Shown: one piece after another, positions 12,200-23,620 of the stretch
Layout: every line of letters begins with the position of its first letter
How positions within the stretch are numbered: position 1 is the first letter of the stretch
Assembly: GCA_027924645.1 (NCBI GenBank)
Contig: BSBN01001752.1
Location: 10,682,001-10,746,000 of the forward strand
DNA: 64,000 nucleotides
From: Cunninghamia lanceolata
Lineage: Eukaryota > Streptophyta > Pinopsida > Cupressales > Cupressaceae
Direction: 5' to 3'
Notes under the pieces: generated by a model
The model's input: only the letters and a program-made list of their open reading frames with translations
Told to the model about the DNA's origin: nothing
Database searches by the model: none
Program-made: the position numbers and the translations under genes

Positions 12200-13312
12200 A
12201 GTGTGCTGAGAGATTAAAAGGTATTAGAAAAACCCCTAGGTTAAAATCTCAAACATAGGCCCCTGATCTTGTTTACCTCCTGTAAGGGTAAAATAGTGAT
12301 CAATCAAATGAATTAAACAAGACCCAAACATCAACAGAATAGTGAAACAAGAAGGATTCAATAAACGAAGCAATGAACAAATACAGAGCAAACCTTTCCC
12401 GTTTCTAAACTTCTGTTGTTCGCCTATCACAGATCGTCCTTTTGCAGATGAAGTGAGCCCTCAGAGAATGCAATCTTTTAGCAGTTTATAGGAAGTCGAC
12501 GGTGAATGGCTGTGGTGATACGCAATGAAGATGAGCTCCAATGCAAGTATGTGATCTCAAGCTTGTAGATGACAAAAGGGTGCCAAAGGCGCGCTGGTGA
12601 TATTTCTACAGAGTAACGATGTCAAAAGCTTGGATGATTAGAATGGAAGGATGAGGCTTCATTTATAGACTCAGGAAGAATGAGAATCAACGGTTGAGAG
12701 GAGATATGAAGATCGACGGCTGAGGATGGTTGAGGAATGTGCAACCAGTGGAAATGTGACAAGTGTCCCAGCTCCATCATGAAAGGGGGGATGTGACAAA
12801 ACTGATTGGAGAGTTAACTCCATTGACTGGTCTGTTAACAGACTTGATTGATCAATTAGAAGAATAAATTGTGGAACTGACTGAATTGATTGAGGATTTG
12901 ACTCAATTGACAGGTTAGTTAACACTTTTGATTGATTAGTTAACTAACCTCTGATTTGAGAAGAAATAGGCCATGTGGGTGAGGGAAAATGAGGTAATTA
13001 AATATTAAATATATTTAATTACATGTGCAACCCGATGAGGTGGACAAGGTGAGGTTGAAAGGTGAGGTGTAAAGGTGATGTGGATTTTTGGAATTTAGAA
13101 CTTAGGATAGAGGAATTTGGATTAAATAATTTATGATTATTTAATTGTGTAGGACATTTAGAAGAATTTTAATTAAATAAATTGGATTTATTTAATTATT
13201 GAACAATGAATTGATTAAATAAATTTGGAATATTTATTTAATTAATAGAAGAAGGGAATAAATATTTAGAATATTTATTTAGGATGAATCGTGTCATTTT
13301 TAGGCGTATACA
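12200..13312 (-). repeat. 3' LTR of the Tat-type element (left end approximate)
   Basis: Ends ...GTATACA at 13312, directly beside a PPT. It contains a minus-strand TATA-like box (TATAAATG, near 12660) and AT-rich blocks with repeated TTTAATTA/ATTTATTTAA at 12990-13280. Its start near 12200 is a guess because the matching 5' LTR is absent. Confidence 0.55.
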
Positions 13313-13326
13313 TTTTGCCCCTCTTT
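13313..13326 (-). other. Polypurine tract of the Tat-type element
   Basis: On the minus strand reads AAAGAGGGGCAAAA immediately before the 3' LTR. A similar block (TTTTGCCCTCTTC on the plus strand) near 22070 marks the related relic. Confidence 0.7.
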
Positions 13327-13613
13327 GATGCAATGCAGTTTACAGCGTTGCTTCAAAGAAATTGATAGTCTGATAGTGATACATGCCCCAGTTTTGCCCC
13401 TGGTACAAGTTTAATGACGATAGGATGCCCCCTCGAGAGATTGGATGAGAAAAGGGCGAAAGATTCAGAGACAGACAATCTCGCGAAGATGAAAGGGTTA
13501 GGATAGGTTGGAGGAAAAGGGACACGGTCAGGGATGCGGGAAGAAAACGGGAAGAAAAACGGGCACGGGAAGTAGTCACAGTCATCACCTAGCCAGAATT
13601 AGGGTTTGGAGGC

Positions 13614-13621
13614 TATAAATA
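13614..13621 (+). promoter_or_regulatory. TATA box of the antisense PMD gene
   Basis: TATAAATA on the plus strand, about 65 bp upstream of a Ser/Gln-rich leader region and in correct orientation for the PMD gene. It is independent of the LTR promoter, which faces the other way. Inferred from sequence only. Confidence 0.5.
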
Positions 13622-13859
13622 GGAGCTGGATCCACAAGAATAGTCATTTGTACACTTGTTTACTCTGGATTGGAGTGAGAGAGCCTAGAGCAAACTTGGA
13701 GCAGCATGGCAGCCAGAGCAGCAGACATTCCACGCGAGGAGCACCGATTCGAGCGAGTCCGTCGATTCAGGAACCAGCAGAGGCAGGACACCCAGTATGT
13801 GTTTCAAAAAATTTCTCCTAGGGTCGAGTTAGGATGTCATAAATGCACTTAGAAAATAG

Positions 13860-14240
13860 GTCAAATGCATGCGCCGAAACGCAGAACGGCACATATGTCT
13901 CGCGAAGCGGCGCTTTTGTCGTTGCGCGGCGCATATGCCGGTTTCGGCGGCGCATACATGAAAGCTGCGCATCTGTGCACTGTAGCTGCGCTTATGTAAT
14001 TTGGTGGCGCATGTGTATTTAAGCCGCGCATATGTTGAAAGTAGCGGCGCATCTGTTAATGCCGCGCATATGTCGATTGTAGCGGCGCATATGCCAAATG
14101 TTGCGGCGCATCTGCTGGATCTGCGCATATGTGCACTGTGGCGGTGCATTTGTGTGAGGCGGCACATATGCTGATTTTAGCGGCGCAAATACCAAAAAAT
14201 GGCGATTTTACCACCTGTAGTGGCGCATTTGCTGTGGATA
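13860..14240 (+). repeat. Dispersed GCGGCGCATATG motif array
   Basis: More than a dozen copies of a GCGGCGCATATG-like word, alternating with CTGCGCATNTG forms, spaced about 20-35 bp. The array lies between the putative leader exon (candidate donor GT at 13795-13796) and the PMD coding exon (candidate acceptor AG at 14448-14449), so it would be intronic in the antisense transcript. Open frames through it on the minus strand (13829-14167, 13861-14052) merely translate the repeats. Confidence 0.8.
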
Positions 14241-14449
14241 GCAAAGGACTTAGCCAAATTGACTCGATTAGCGTCCTGTTTGACGCGATAATCGATGAGC
14301 TATCTCCGAGATTGCAGAAATCTAGTCAAGAGATGTAGTGTGCTGTTTTGATCAATTTGAAATGCTAAGTTTAGTTGATATAGTTCAGTATGTATGTTGA
14401 GTATGGTATATGTCGCTTGAGACTGACGCTTTGCCTTGCTTGCTTGCAG

Positions 14450-16360
14450 GAGGATATTTGGGACACACTGCAGTCGAGGGAGACGTTTCCCATGCCCCTA
14501 TTGCAGAGATATATGCTGACAGAGACTGACAGAGTGGCACTTGGTGCCATGGGTTTGGATTATGTATGCTTCATGCCCGAGGTGCGGGCGAACCGTGGAC
14601 TACTGACAGCTGCCGTGGAGAGATTCCACAGTGAGGACGAGACCTTCCACTTTCCGACAGGAGAGATGACGGTGACCTTGGAGGACGTCTACCGGATACT
14701 GCACTTGCCTGTGGTAGGCAAGTTAGTAGAGTATGATGCACAGCGGGACGCGGGACTCGCCGAGTGCCAGCGGGTGTTTGATGATCCTGAGCTAGCTGGA
14801 CAGGTTATCCTGTGGCAGGATATATACGACTGCTATGACTACTTCCCTAGGATTGTGGCTGGATTGATCAGGGGTGTTGTATGCCCAGACAGGAGATCGC
14901 ATGGGTTCCCCATTGGATGGGGCAAGATCATGGAGCGGATGCTGACTGAGGGCACCCGATATGCATGGGGAGTCTACGTACTGGCCCATTTATACCATGA
15001 CATGCATCAGGTGGTGTACCACCGCAGCACGAGTCTATCGGCTGGGGTGTTGCTGTTACAGTTCTGGCTGTGGGAGCACATAGCGGTGACTAGGCCGATA
15101 TGTATCTTCGCGAGGCAGCGAGGAGAGCCATACAGTTATGGCTATGCAGGAGTGATTTCCCAGCACAGGCTGGGGAAGCTAGAGTATTGGAGACACACCT
15201 TGGACGGAGTGGATGTGGTCGTCTGGCGACCATATCTGGATTGTGAGCCTTGGGACGACGAGGGAGACGAGCTGCCATACTGCTTTCAGACCAGGTGGCT
15301 GATAGGCCGGACACGGCATATACTGGAGAGGCAGATGGTGGGCCGAGTGTTGAGATAGTTTGGCAGGAGGCAGGGCATGCCACAGGGGCATGCTATGTTC
15401 GCACGGACGCATGCAGAGAGGGTCCGATGGGGGCCGATGGCTTCGTATGAGGAGGCTCTGGCAGAGTTCCAGCAGACGCCGTATGTGGCATGGGACATGA
15501 GGAGAGAGATAGCAGATGCGGGGGTGACACAGGAGTACGAGGATTGGATCACTGCACATCATTTCCTGAGATATTCAGGACCCGGCATGCTGGTGCCTCG
15601 TATTGACGAGGCGGACTCAGAGGAGGAGGGAGAGGCTGGCCCAGGGCGGAGGGGAGTTAGAGGAGGACGAGGACGACGGGTTGGTAGAGCCGGAGAGAGG
15701 CCGAGATAGCGGAGGAGGATAGTTCAGGCTGAGCAGGCAGTGCCAGGGTAGGTAGAGGCACAACAACAGATACCTCAGCAGGCACAGATGCCACCACCCC
15801 AGCAGGTACCACAGCAGCAGGTGCCCCAGCCACAGGGGCCAGGACAGGCAGAGGCAGCACAGGGGCCAGTACAGGGAGAGGCTCATGAGAGGACTATAGC
15901 CAGCCTGAGGGGATAGGTGCGAGAGCTGCAGGCACAGCTGAGGAGGGTAGAGAGGAGGTGAGATACAGACGCAGCGGTGATCACTGGGTTGACTCGCGAG
16001 AGAGACATGGCAGACGCACGGGTACGTATTATCCGTGTAGAGCGGGACACTGCTGTGGCCGCTATGGGGACAGATGCAGTGAGTTCATTTTTGGTTGGGC
16101 AGGTGTAGCAGGCACAGGCACAGGTTGGCCAGTTGTAGACGCAATTGGCACAGGCACAGACAGATCTAGCCAGAGCACAGTCCCAGGCTCAGTATTACCG
16201 AGGGTTATACCATGGTGCCGTGGCATCGAGGCAGAGGGCAGGGAGCTTCAGGAGTCAGTCTGGGGCGACTCATAGAGCAGGTCCATCACAGTCAGGGGCC
16301 TCCGTGATGGGTCCCCAGCAGTCAGGAGCTGGCAGTGGTGGCCCACAGCAGCAGGGATAG
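14450..16360 (+). pseudogene. Plant mobile domain (PMD, aminotransferase-like) protein
   Basis: A single long frame interrupted by seven premature stops. The first 300 residues form a PMD: LQRYMLTETDRVALGAMGLD, then FHFPTGEMTVTLEDVYRILHLPVVGK, WGKIMERML, YVLAHLYHDM, LLLQFWLWEHI and DCEPWDDEGDELPYC. The PMD is known from MAIL1/MAIN-type nuclear proteins and from transposon-borne genes. The C-terminal part is Arg/Gly-rich (about 15640-15700), then Gln/Pro-rich and coiled-coil-like (VRELQAQLRRVERR, QAQTDLARAQSQAQ). Stops are TAG at 15356, 15707, 15749, 15914, 16106 and 16136, and TGA at 15959. Each lies where a Gln or Arg codon would fit. No ATG precedes the domain in frame; a leader exon near 13680-13794 is likely but unproven. 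Confidence 0.85.
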
Positions 16361-16364
16361 ACAT

Positions 16365-18470
16365 AGACCGGATTTTGTACATTTTAGGACATGTATCACC
16401 ATCCTTTTGGATGCATATTGTATATGACATTTTTATTCCAGAGATAGATGACGATTTTGTACATTTGGACCTCTTTTATATGATAGTATATATGATGATG
16501 CAGCTTTGTGTATCTATTGCATGTGCTATGCGATGAAGATTTACTTCTATTGTATGATGTGATGTATGTGCATAGTTAGATGGTCTATCTGATGCTATAT
16601 GAGATGCTTTGTGATATGCTGCTATATGATGTCTATGTGATTTAATGTTTTCAAATGAATGCAAAATGTAATATGATTTCTATGTTAGAGGCAACTTTGT
16701 TATGGGAGGTGTATATGTTCTAATGTAAATGTATGCATATGTGTTATGATTTCTATGTGATGATGCAACTGTGTTATGGGATGTCTATATGATCTAATGC
16801 AAATGTATGCGTATGTGATATGAGTTTGATGTGATTATCTGTGCTTTAAGATGTGATGTGATGCAAATGTATTGGTGACCTAATGCATTGGATGGTGTAT
16901 TCTACGAACCTAAGCATGTGCATGACTAGTCCTACGAATGATATGATATGCTCCTATATGCTTTGTTTTTGTGAAGTCCAAATGTACTTTATCGACACAA
17001 GAATGACATGATAGATAGATAGAAGAATGGTTGTGATAAGATGACTTAGAAACTTTACTTGATATCGTTACTCTGCATAGTTTGGATAATGAGGATTGCA
17101 TGGATGTGTATGTGGATATAGGATGGATGCTTTGCTTTTAGAGTGCTTTATTTCATCATTGGGCAGTTTGTTTTTGGTAAATTTTCTGAAATGTTGTAAG
17201 TGAATACAAGCATCGAGGTATAATTGAACCGAGATGACCTGAGTATCGCTTACATGGATTTTGATTTAGCAAGCTAATACAAGCATCTAGTCAAAATTGA
17301 ATCTAGATGACCTGAGTACTTCCTGCATTTCAACAAGCAAGGATTGCCCCCATTCGTGTTATACCTTTGATGTCCTCGATGATCTTTTGCCGATCATGTC
17401 CTTAGACAAGGCTTCACATTACTAAAGTTTAATCCACAAATAGCAAACAAAGAAAATAATCATCCCCCATCATAGCATCTCTAGCTTTTGGCATCCTTGA
17501 GTAGCGTAGAAAGACATGATAACAAAAATCCAGACTCTGTAACTTAACCATGGTTCCAATCCACAAAACATTCTTGCATTTAGATGTGTTTTTCTTGCCA
17601 TAATTTAGATAAAATCATTTTAGAAGACCTTGGGTATTTGCTTTGCATTAGATAGGTTAAGATGCTCATAGTCAAGATTTCTACTTGAGACGCGGGCTCT
17701 GCGTGCATTTGCTTGCTTGGTGAGAAGATTGCACAATCCTTATTGGGGAGACGGACCCTAAGGGACTGACCTAGTGCCTCGGGGGCTCATTGCTAAATGG
17801 CCTTGCCTATGTGAGGACGCAAAGGCAACATAGTTCGGGGTAAACCCTAATGGACCATGGATGGACTAGAAGAAAGACGACAAGAATGAAGACAAGAAAG
17901 GGGACGAATGGGACAAAGGGAAGAGAATGGAAGCCTCGAGGGCACATTAGAATAATGGCCTTGCCTACGTGACAGCGCAGAGGCAACGTAGTTCACCGAC
18001 TTGGACCATGGACACCGACGAGAGACACTATGTAGGCTCACATTGAGGAGACGGTATGGGACAAAACCTTGGTTGACAAGGCCACAAGGTGAGTATCAAG
18101 CCATGATAGGTAACTGTCAAGTGTTTATTGTGGGGTAGATATGGGTCGAATGGGAAATGAGCGAAGGAAGAATGGACTCAAGGTGATTGGATTCTCAAAG
18201 ATGGAGAAGGCGGTTTATCACAAGTAACGCCTGTTTACCAGGTTTTCATCACTTGCTTTTATTTGCACGAGGAGCTAGAGAGTAACATGACGCTTGTTTG
18301 CCAGGTTTTCATCATGATACCTATCCAAGGCGCCTGTTTGCCAGGTTTTCACCAAAGGACGATTTTTTTTTTGTATGCTTTCTATTTTTTTTTTTGTATT
18401 TGCTCTTTTCAATTTTTTTTTTGATTCTTTGATTTTTTGATTTTATTGTGCCCCCTTGCATTGGGGTTCT
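16365..18470. repeat. Non-coding spacer of the Tat-type element with short internal repeats
   Basis: No protein found. 16480-16900 is rich in ATGTGATG/TATGTG words. 17200-17340 holds two diverged copies of a roughly 70-bp unit (AATACAAGCATC...GATGACCTGAGTA). 17780-18010 holds two copies of a unit containing GGCCTTGCCTA...GGCAACATAGTTC. 18220-18350 holds three copies of a unit with CGCCTGTTTGCCAGGTTTTCA. A homopolymer-rich stretch of T runs follows at 18361-18430, next to the integrase stop. Confidence 0.7.
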
Positions 18471-18471
18471 C

Positions 18472-19614
18472 CTAGGTATAGAACCGGCGAAGGTGCATGC
18501 TGTTGATTGGATCATCAAACAACTCACCCTCTGATGTGGCCAACTGATATGCCCCCGATCCGTAAGCAGCTACAATTACATAGGGCTCAAGCCAGTTAGG
18601 CTCGAACTTACCTTTCTTTTCTCTGTCCTGCTGATTGCGAGGGTTCTCTTTTAGAACTAGGTCCCCAACCTTGAAGCACCTTGGTCTAACCTTGTGGTTG
18701 TAGCTTCTGGACATCATCTGTTGATAGGCTTTGAGATGGTCAAAAGCTTTCTGGCGCCTTTCCTCTAGCAGCTCTAGTTCTTGTAGCCTGGAGACTCTGT
18801 ATTCTTCATCTGATATGAGACCTTTCAATGACACCCTGAGGGATGGGAGTTCGACCTCAATGGGAAGGATGGCTTCGGAACCATAGACAAGGGCATAGGG
18901 TGTAGCACCTGTGGGAGTGCGTATACTAGTTCTGTAGGCCCACAGAGCGGGATTGAGTTGGACGTGCCAATCGCGACCAGCTTCATTAACAGTTTTCTTT
19001 AGGATTTTCAGAATGGTTTTATTCGATGCCTCAGCTTGGCCGTTACCTTGGGGGTAGTATGGAGTGGAGAAACGATGTTGGATTTTGAAATGCTCACAAA
19101 GTTCCTGAACATCCTGATTTTTGAATGGTCTCCCATTATCCGTTATGATGGATGAAGGGATGCCATATCGGCAGATAATGTAATTCAGAATGAACGAGGA
19201 AATTTGTTTTCCTGTGACGGTGGTTAGGGGAACGGCTTCAATCCACTTGGTGAAGTACTCAGTGGCGGTTATGATAAATTTATGGCCGTTGCAAGAAGGC
19301 AGATGAATCTTTCCCACAAGGTCAAGTCCCCACTGGCAAAAGGGCCAGGGTGTCGTTAAAGGTCTCAACTCCTGAGCAGGTGCATGAATCAGGTTCCCGT
19401 GTATTTGGCACTGTTTGCACTTTTTGACGAACTGATATGAATCCATTTCCATATTGGGCCAGTAATAACCCAAACGCATGAGTTTCTTAGCTAAGGAAGG
19501 ACCGCTGGAGTGTGTCCCGCAGATCCCTTCGTGTATGTCTCGCAAGGCCATTATGGATTCGTCTTGTTCTAGACAACGGAGTAAAGTACCCTGATCTTGT
19601 TTACCTCCTAACAT
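18472..19614 (-). CDS. Tat/Athila-type Ty3/gypsy integrase, intact frame
   Basis: An uninterrupted frame of about 380 residues. It carries an HHCC zinc finger (IHEGICGTHSSGPSL ... KKCKQCQIHGN, residues about 45-90) and an intact D-D-E core: the first Asp in WGLDLVGKI, the second in SSIITDNGRPF, and Glu in NGQAEASNK. The C-terminal domain continues with FKVGDLVLKENPR and ends INSMHLRRFYT before the stop. The HEGICG...GYYWP...WPFCQWGLDLVG pattern is typical of the Tat/Athila branch. It is the C-terminal part of a polyprotein, so the annotated start is not a real start; the upstream RT and RNase H are missing. The lack of stops suggests it is younger than its neighbours. Confidence 0.9.
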   Translation of the reverse strand: MLGGKQDQGTLLRCLEQDESIMALRDIHEGICGTHSSGPSLAKKLMRLGYYWPNMEMDSYQFVKKCKQCQIHGNLIHAPAQELRPLTTPWPFCQWGLDLVGKIHLPSCNGHKFIITATEYFTKWIEAVPLTTVTGKQISSFILNYIICRYGIPSSIITDNGRPFKNQDVQELCEHFKIQHRFSTPYYPQGNGQAEASNKTILKILKKTVNEAGRDWHVQLNPALWAYRTSIRTPTGATPYALVYGSEAILPIEVELPSLRVSLKGLISDEEYRVSRLQELELLEERRQKAFDHLKAYQQMMSRSYNHKVRPRCFKVGDLVLKENPRNQQDREKKGKFEPNWLEPYVIVAAYGSGAYQLATSEGELFDDPINSMHLRRFYT

Positions 19615-21500
19615 TGTACTAAGGTTTCATTCTTCCCAATGGTATACCCCACTGAGCTTGTTACCCCGTCTGAGTTGTGATGTTTGTGATTTCACCTTCT
19701 TCCTTAACCTTGTTTGGGTCCCCCAAGTCTACCAAGCCTATGTTGTTTTCATTGTGCCTACTATAATGCCCCACCCCTATTTCGCATTTGCGATTTATTT
19801 GCTTTGAAGAGAGGTTCGAGGAAAGGAACCCCCTTTTGAGAGATGCCTAAGTTTGATTTGTTTACTGGTTTGTAGACAAACAAGCAAAAGAAATACAAAA
19901 GAAAACAAAGAGACTACCCAATAAAGGAGGTAGGGTGGGGCGCACCTGAAGTCTGTTGTCAGTATCTTCCTAGAAAACCCTACCCCAGTCCCACCTTCCA
20001 TTTTTGTGCAAATACGAAACCAACCAAAACCTCAGATGCCCGTGAGAGTTTCTTCTCAAAGCTTGAAAGTCACTAAAAACCCTGTCGACTGGTCTTTATT
20101 CCCACCATCGCCTAGTTTCCGTCGCCGGCATGCATTCACTGTTGCTTGCATTCACCGTCACATTCACTAGTCGTCTTGAAGCTTTCTTGCAAAAAATTTC
20201 AATGCGAAAAAAATTCCTCAACAAAAGCCTCTTGAAGAACATGTAGATGAGTAGTCATTGAAACACGACTTTTGGTTTTTGTCATGGCTTTTTATTCTTG
20301 TATGTTTATATATATGGATCATATTTGGCACTCGAATAGAGAAAAGGACTAAGTAGATAAATTGAAATTTTGATTTCACTGGATCAAATTAAAAAATATT
20401 GCAAGGTCCACGAATAATTATATATTATTTGACCATTGTTCAAGGCTACCAAATTATCTAATTAATCCTTATCCCTTGCAAAGCTAAGAGATATAGTATT
20501 GAAATCGATATTTACTATTTTGCAAGATTGCAAACCACATATTTTTATGTAGAATTTTAATGTAAGAAATCTTTCTTCTTTGTTTAATCTTTTAAGTGAG
20601 GTATCTGCACGTTTACATGGGAACTCTCCACTCTAAGGGTAGGGCCCATGCAACTGCTTAAGCTTATTTTAGCTAGTAGCCACTCCTCAAATTTTTAAGG
20701 AAATATTTGTGGAGCTAGTGATCCAATGCATATTTTATTTTTCTGCTTATTTTAAGCAATTATCTTAAATTGTGGTTTTTACTATATAAAAAATTAAAAA
20801 TAAATTATTAATATAGAAAATTTATTTCCAATCCCTAAAATGTCGTTGCTCCACTATAATAGGAAAAGATTCTAAATTATCCTTTATGCATAATTTAAAA
20901 TTTGCATGGAGTTACTTGAGTTGCTCAAGTTTAAGCAACCGCATGGGGACATGGGGTAAGACATTGTTCCCTCTTAACTGCTAAAAAACATGATTTATTT
21001 TGAATCAATAAACATATAACGTATTCGCGCTCAATCTTTTGAATAAGCTAATAGTTTATAAACAATTTTTTTTTTGCTCTTGTTGTAAATACAACAAAAC
21101 CACCTCTCTATCTCTCTCCCTATATAACCATCTCCCAATATAGATAGATAGGTAGATAGTCTTACATTAATGTGCATTTAGTTGATGAAAATTTCATATT
21201 TCTTGTGGCATTTATTGAACATTTAACTCCACATTACCATCTACACCTCCCTACCTATTCATTAATCATACTAATTAGTAATCTTTTGAAAAAAGTAATA
21301 TTTGAACTTCCACACCATATTGTTTTCTTTAATTATATTTGCCAATTTGTCAATTTAATCCAATAGTATCTTTTAAAAAGTGTGTTATAGTCATTGTATA
21401 CAATACTGCATACGACAATGTTATTTGTATGCAAGTAAATTTGAAATGCAAATACAAGACTCAAATCAAAAGATCTAAAACCTACTTTCAAATTTAATTA
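19615..21500. other. Unassigned non-coding DNA
   Basis: No gene or element recognised. 19750-20060 is moderately GC-rich and may be a retroelement remnant. 20280-21500 is AT-rich with short A/T runs and a CTCTCT stretch near 21105. Confidence 0.5.
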
Positions 21501-23620
21501 TAAACCTCAGATAAAGCATAAGAAAAAGCAAACAATAATGAGTGAAATATAAATCAATCTCACACAACTCTTCCTTGTTGCACTAGCAATGGCAATTGTG
21601 CTCCAAGACTGATTTGATTGAAAATGTAAGGTGCTTGTGAAATGTTCAATTTATAGATTTTTGATGGATTAGTTGATAAGGATAAGATTTGAAGATGGTT
21701 AAAATTAAGATCTTTAGAAAAAAAAAAGTACGATAAAGATGAGAATAAATCATAAAGAAAATAGAGAAGATATTAGTAATTAATTAATGGATTTATCTAA
21801 TTATTTTAATTAATTAGGTGCACATGAGTTAAAAATAGAAAGAAATCAAGAAGAATATATGAATAAATAATTAGCTCTATTTTATTTATATAATTAGTGT
21901 TTGAGTATGATGAATAATGAATTGATTAATTAATTACTTAATTAATCATAAATTATTAAATTAATGCTAAATAGACATTTGGTTTGATAATAGGTGATGG
22001 TAAGAAGTGAATGTGGAAGGAATTAGGTGGAGTTTGGACGTAAGCAAACTTAGATGTTTATGTTTTGCCCTCTTCAAGATGACGTTGAAGTAACGTTGTT
22101 TCAAATATGAGGATTTAGAAAGAATAAGCCCCAATCGTTTGGAGAAGAAAGGAATTAACTAGGAATGATGCCCCCTTGAAAGGACAAACGCGTTTGAAGA
22201 ACACGGGTGTGCTCTTGAAATAAATCAAAAAGATCTTGGTAAAAAAGTTTAGTGATGAATGGAATAAAAAAATGAAGATAGAAAATTGGATGGAGAAAAT
22301 AGATTAAAAAGTAATAGACAAAAGTGATTTAAAGGGGAATGGAAAAGAGAGATGAATATTAAAGATGAATGATGAATGTTGATAATATGCAACTAGAGAA
22401 TGATAGATGAATGGATGGGTGATGAAAGGGTTATTTGAATCAGATAAGAGAGCAAAATAATAGAACCAAGTGATAAAGAATATATGATAATGAATAATGT
22501 GTTCTTGGGATAACAAGCGAGGGCTCTTGAATGTAAGAATTATGCTGATACATGGTGAGCACCTATTTTAATATAGCTTGAGATGTTATGCACCAAGGTA
22601 TATAGACCAAGGTGGCGATGTATCACATGCATAAGACAACAAACAAACTCAGCAATCAAGGATGCCCCAACACAGCACAAGGCATTTGATGACCTTGGCA
22701 GTAACTATGATAGGACAACTAGCAAACACAACACACAAAAGGGATGTCTTAGCACAACACAACACATTTGACAACTTCGGCAAGAACCATGATGAGAAAA
22801 CCAACAAATACAACTCAAAAAACAATAGACACTTGCCCCAGTGTATACCACTCAAGACACAACATGATATAACGATCATAGTGACAAAATAAGAGATGGG
22901 ACAAAAGATAAAGCGGAAATCCAAGATTAACAATCAATCGCAATACAAAAGTTTACCTCTTGCCAAGGTGTTGAAAATGGGTGCAAAGGATGATGCCTGA
23001 TGTGGAGAACGATATATCCCACAAAGGCAATGGATAGAATATGAATAGATCTATGGCGATTGGTTTACTATTGCAAGTCTATGAAGGTAATGTGGGATCT
23101 TGATTCAAGATGTATGAAGGTCAATTATTTCGGATGCTTAATTGCAAGTGTAAATATAATGTGCCAAGTTATTTGCAAGTATATGAAACTTTGAAGTATG
23201 ATAACAAACTCATCCAAGATATGAGTGGTTATCAGGGTAAATACCAAAATTCCAAAAGAAAGCATAACCTAATCGACAACCCCCACTATGAAACAAGGTC
23301 ATAGGTAAGGATATGGGTGACACAATAGACTAGGAAATGAGATGGAGTTGGAGTGATAGACAAGGACCTGGAGGATAACAAAATTCAGCTATACACATGA
23401 CGCCTGCAAGCAGGTTTTTACCGTGGTACTTATCCAAAGCGCCGTAAAGAGTGGTTTTCACCACAGGACATATTATTTCTCTTTACTTTGTGTCCGATAA
23501 TACCTTAGAGAGGTTTTCACTAAGGGAATTTTATTCTGATTTTGATTTTTTTATTGATTTTTTTGATTTTATGCTTCGTTGATTGGATGATATTGATATC
23601 TTGATATTCATAAGGTCTTC
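21500..23620 (-). repeat. Non-coding relic related to the Tat-type element
   Basis: It shares layout with 12200-18400: an AT-rich LTR-like part, a TTTTGCCCTCTTC block near 22070 like the PPT at 13313, a following ATGCCCCCTTGAAAGG segment like 13420, and CGCCTGCAAGCAGGTTTTTACC units (23400-23520) like those at 18220-18350. Two diverged copies of a roughly 80-bp unit lie at about 22660-22820. No coding sequence survives. Confidence 0.55.

Larger units (their letters stand above)
12200..19614 (-). mobile_element. Truncated Ty3/gypsy Tat/Athila-type element with an antisense PMD gene
   Basis: In minus-strand order it contains a Tat-type integrase (19614-18472), a long repetitive spacer, a plus-strand (antisense) PMD gene, a PPT (13326-13313) and a 3' LTR (13312 to about 12200). 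Gag, protease and RT, and the 5' LTR, are missing: the coding match stops abruptly near 19610. Extra antisense ORFs between pol and the 3' LTR are an established feature of some plant Tat-lineage elements, and PMD-type products have been described among them, so the layout fits a known class. The left LTR end is approximate and no target duplication was found. Confidence 0.75.

Noticed and set aside
13829..14244. Overlapping minus-strand frames rich in Cys, Ala, Arg and His
   Set aside because: They translate the GCGGCGCATATG array; composition is dictated by the repeat and no domain is present.
14792..15886. Several minus-strand frames of 65-127 codons
   Set aside because: Antisense shadows of the GC-rich PMD coding region, which has clear domain text on the plus strand.
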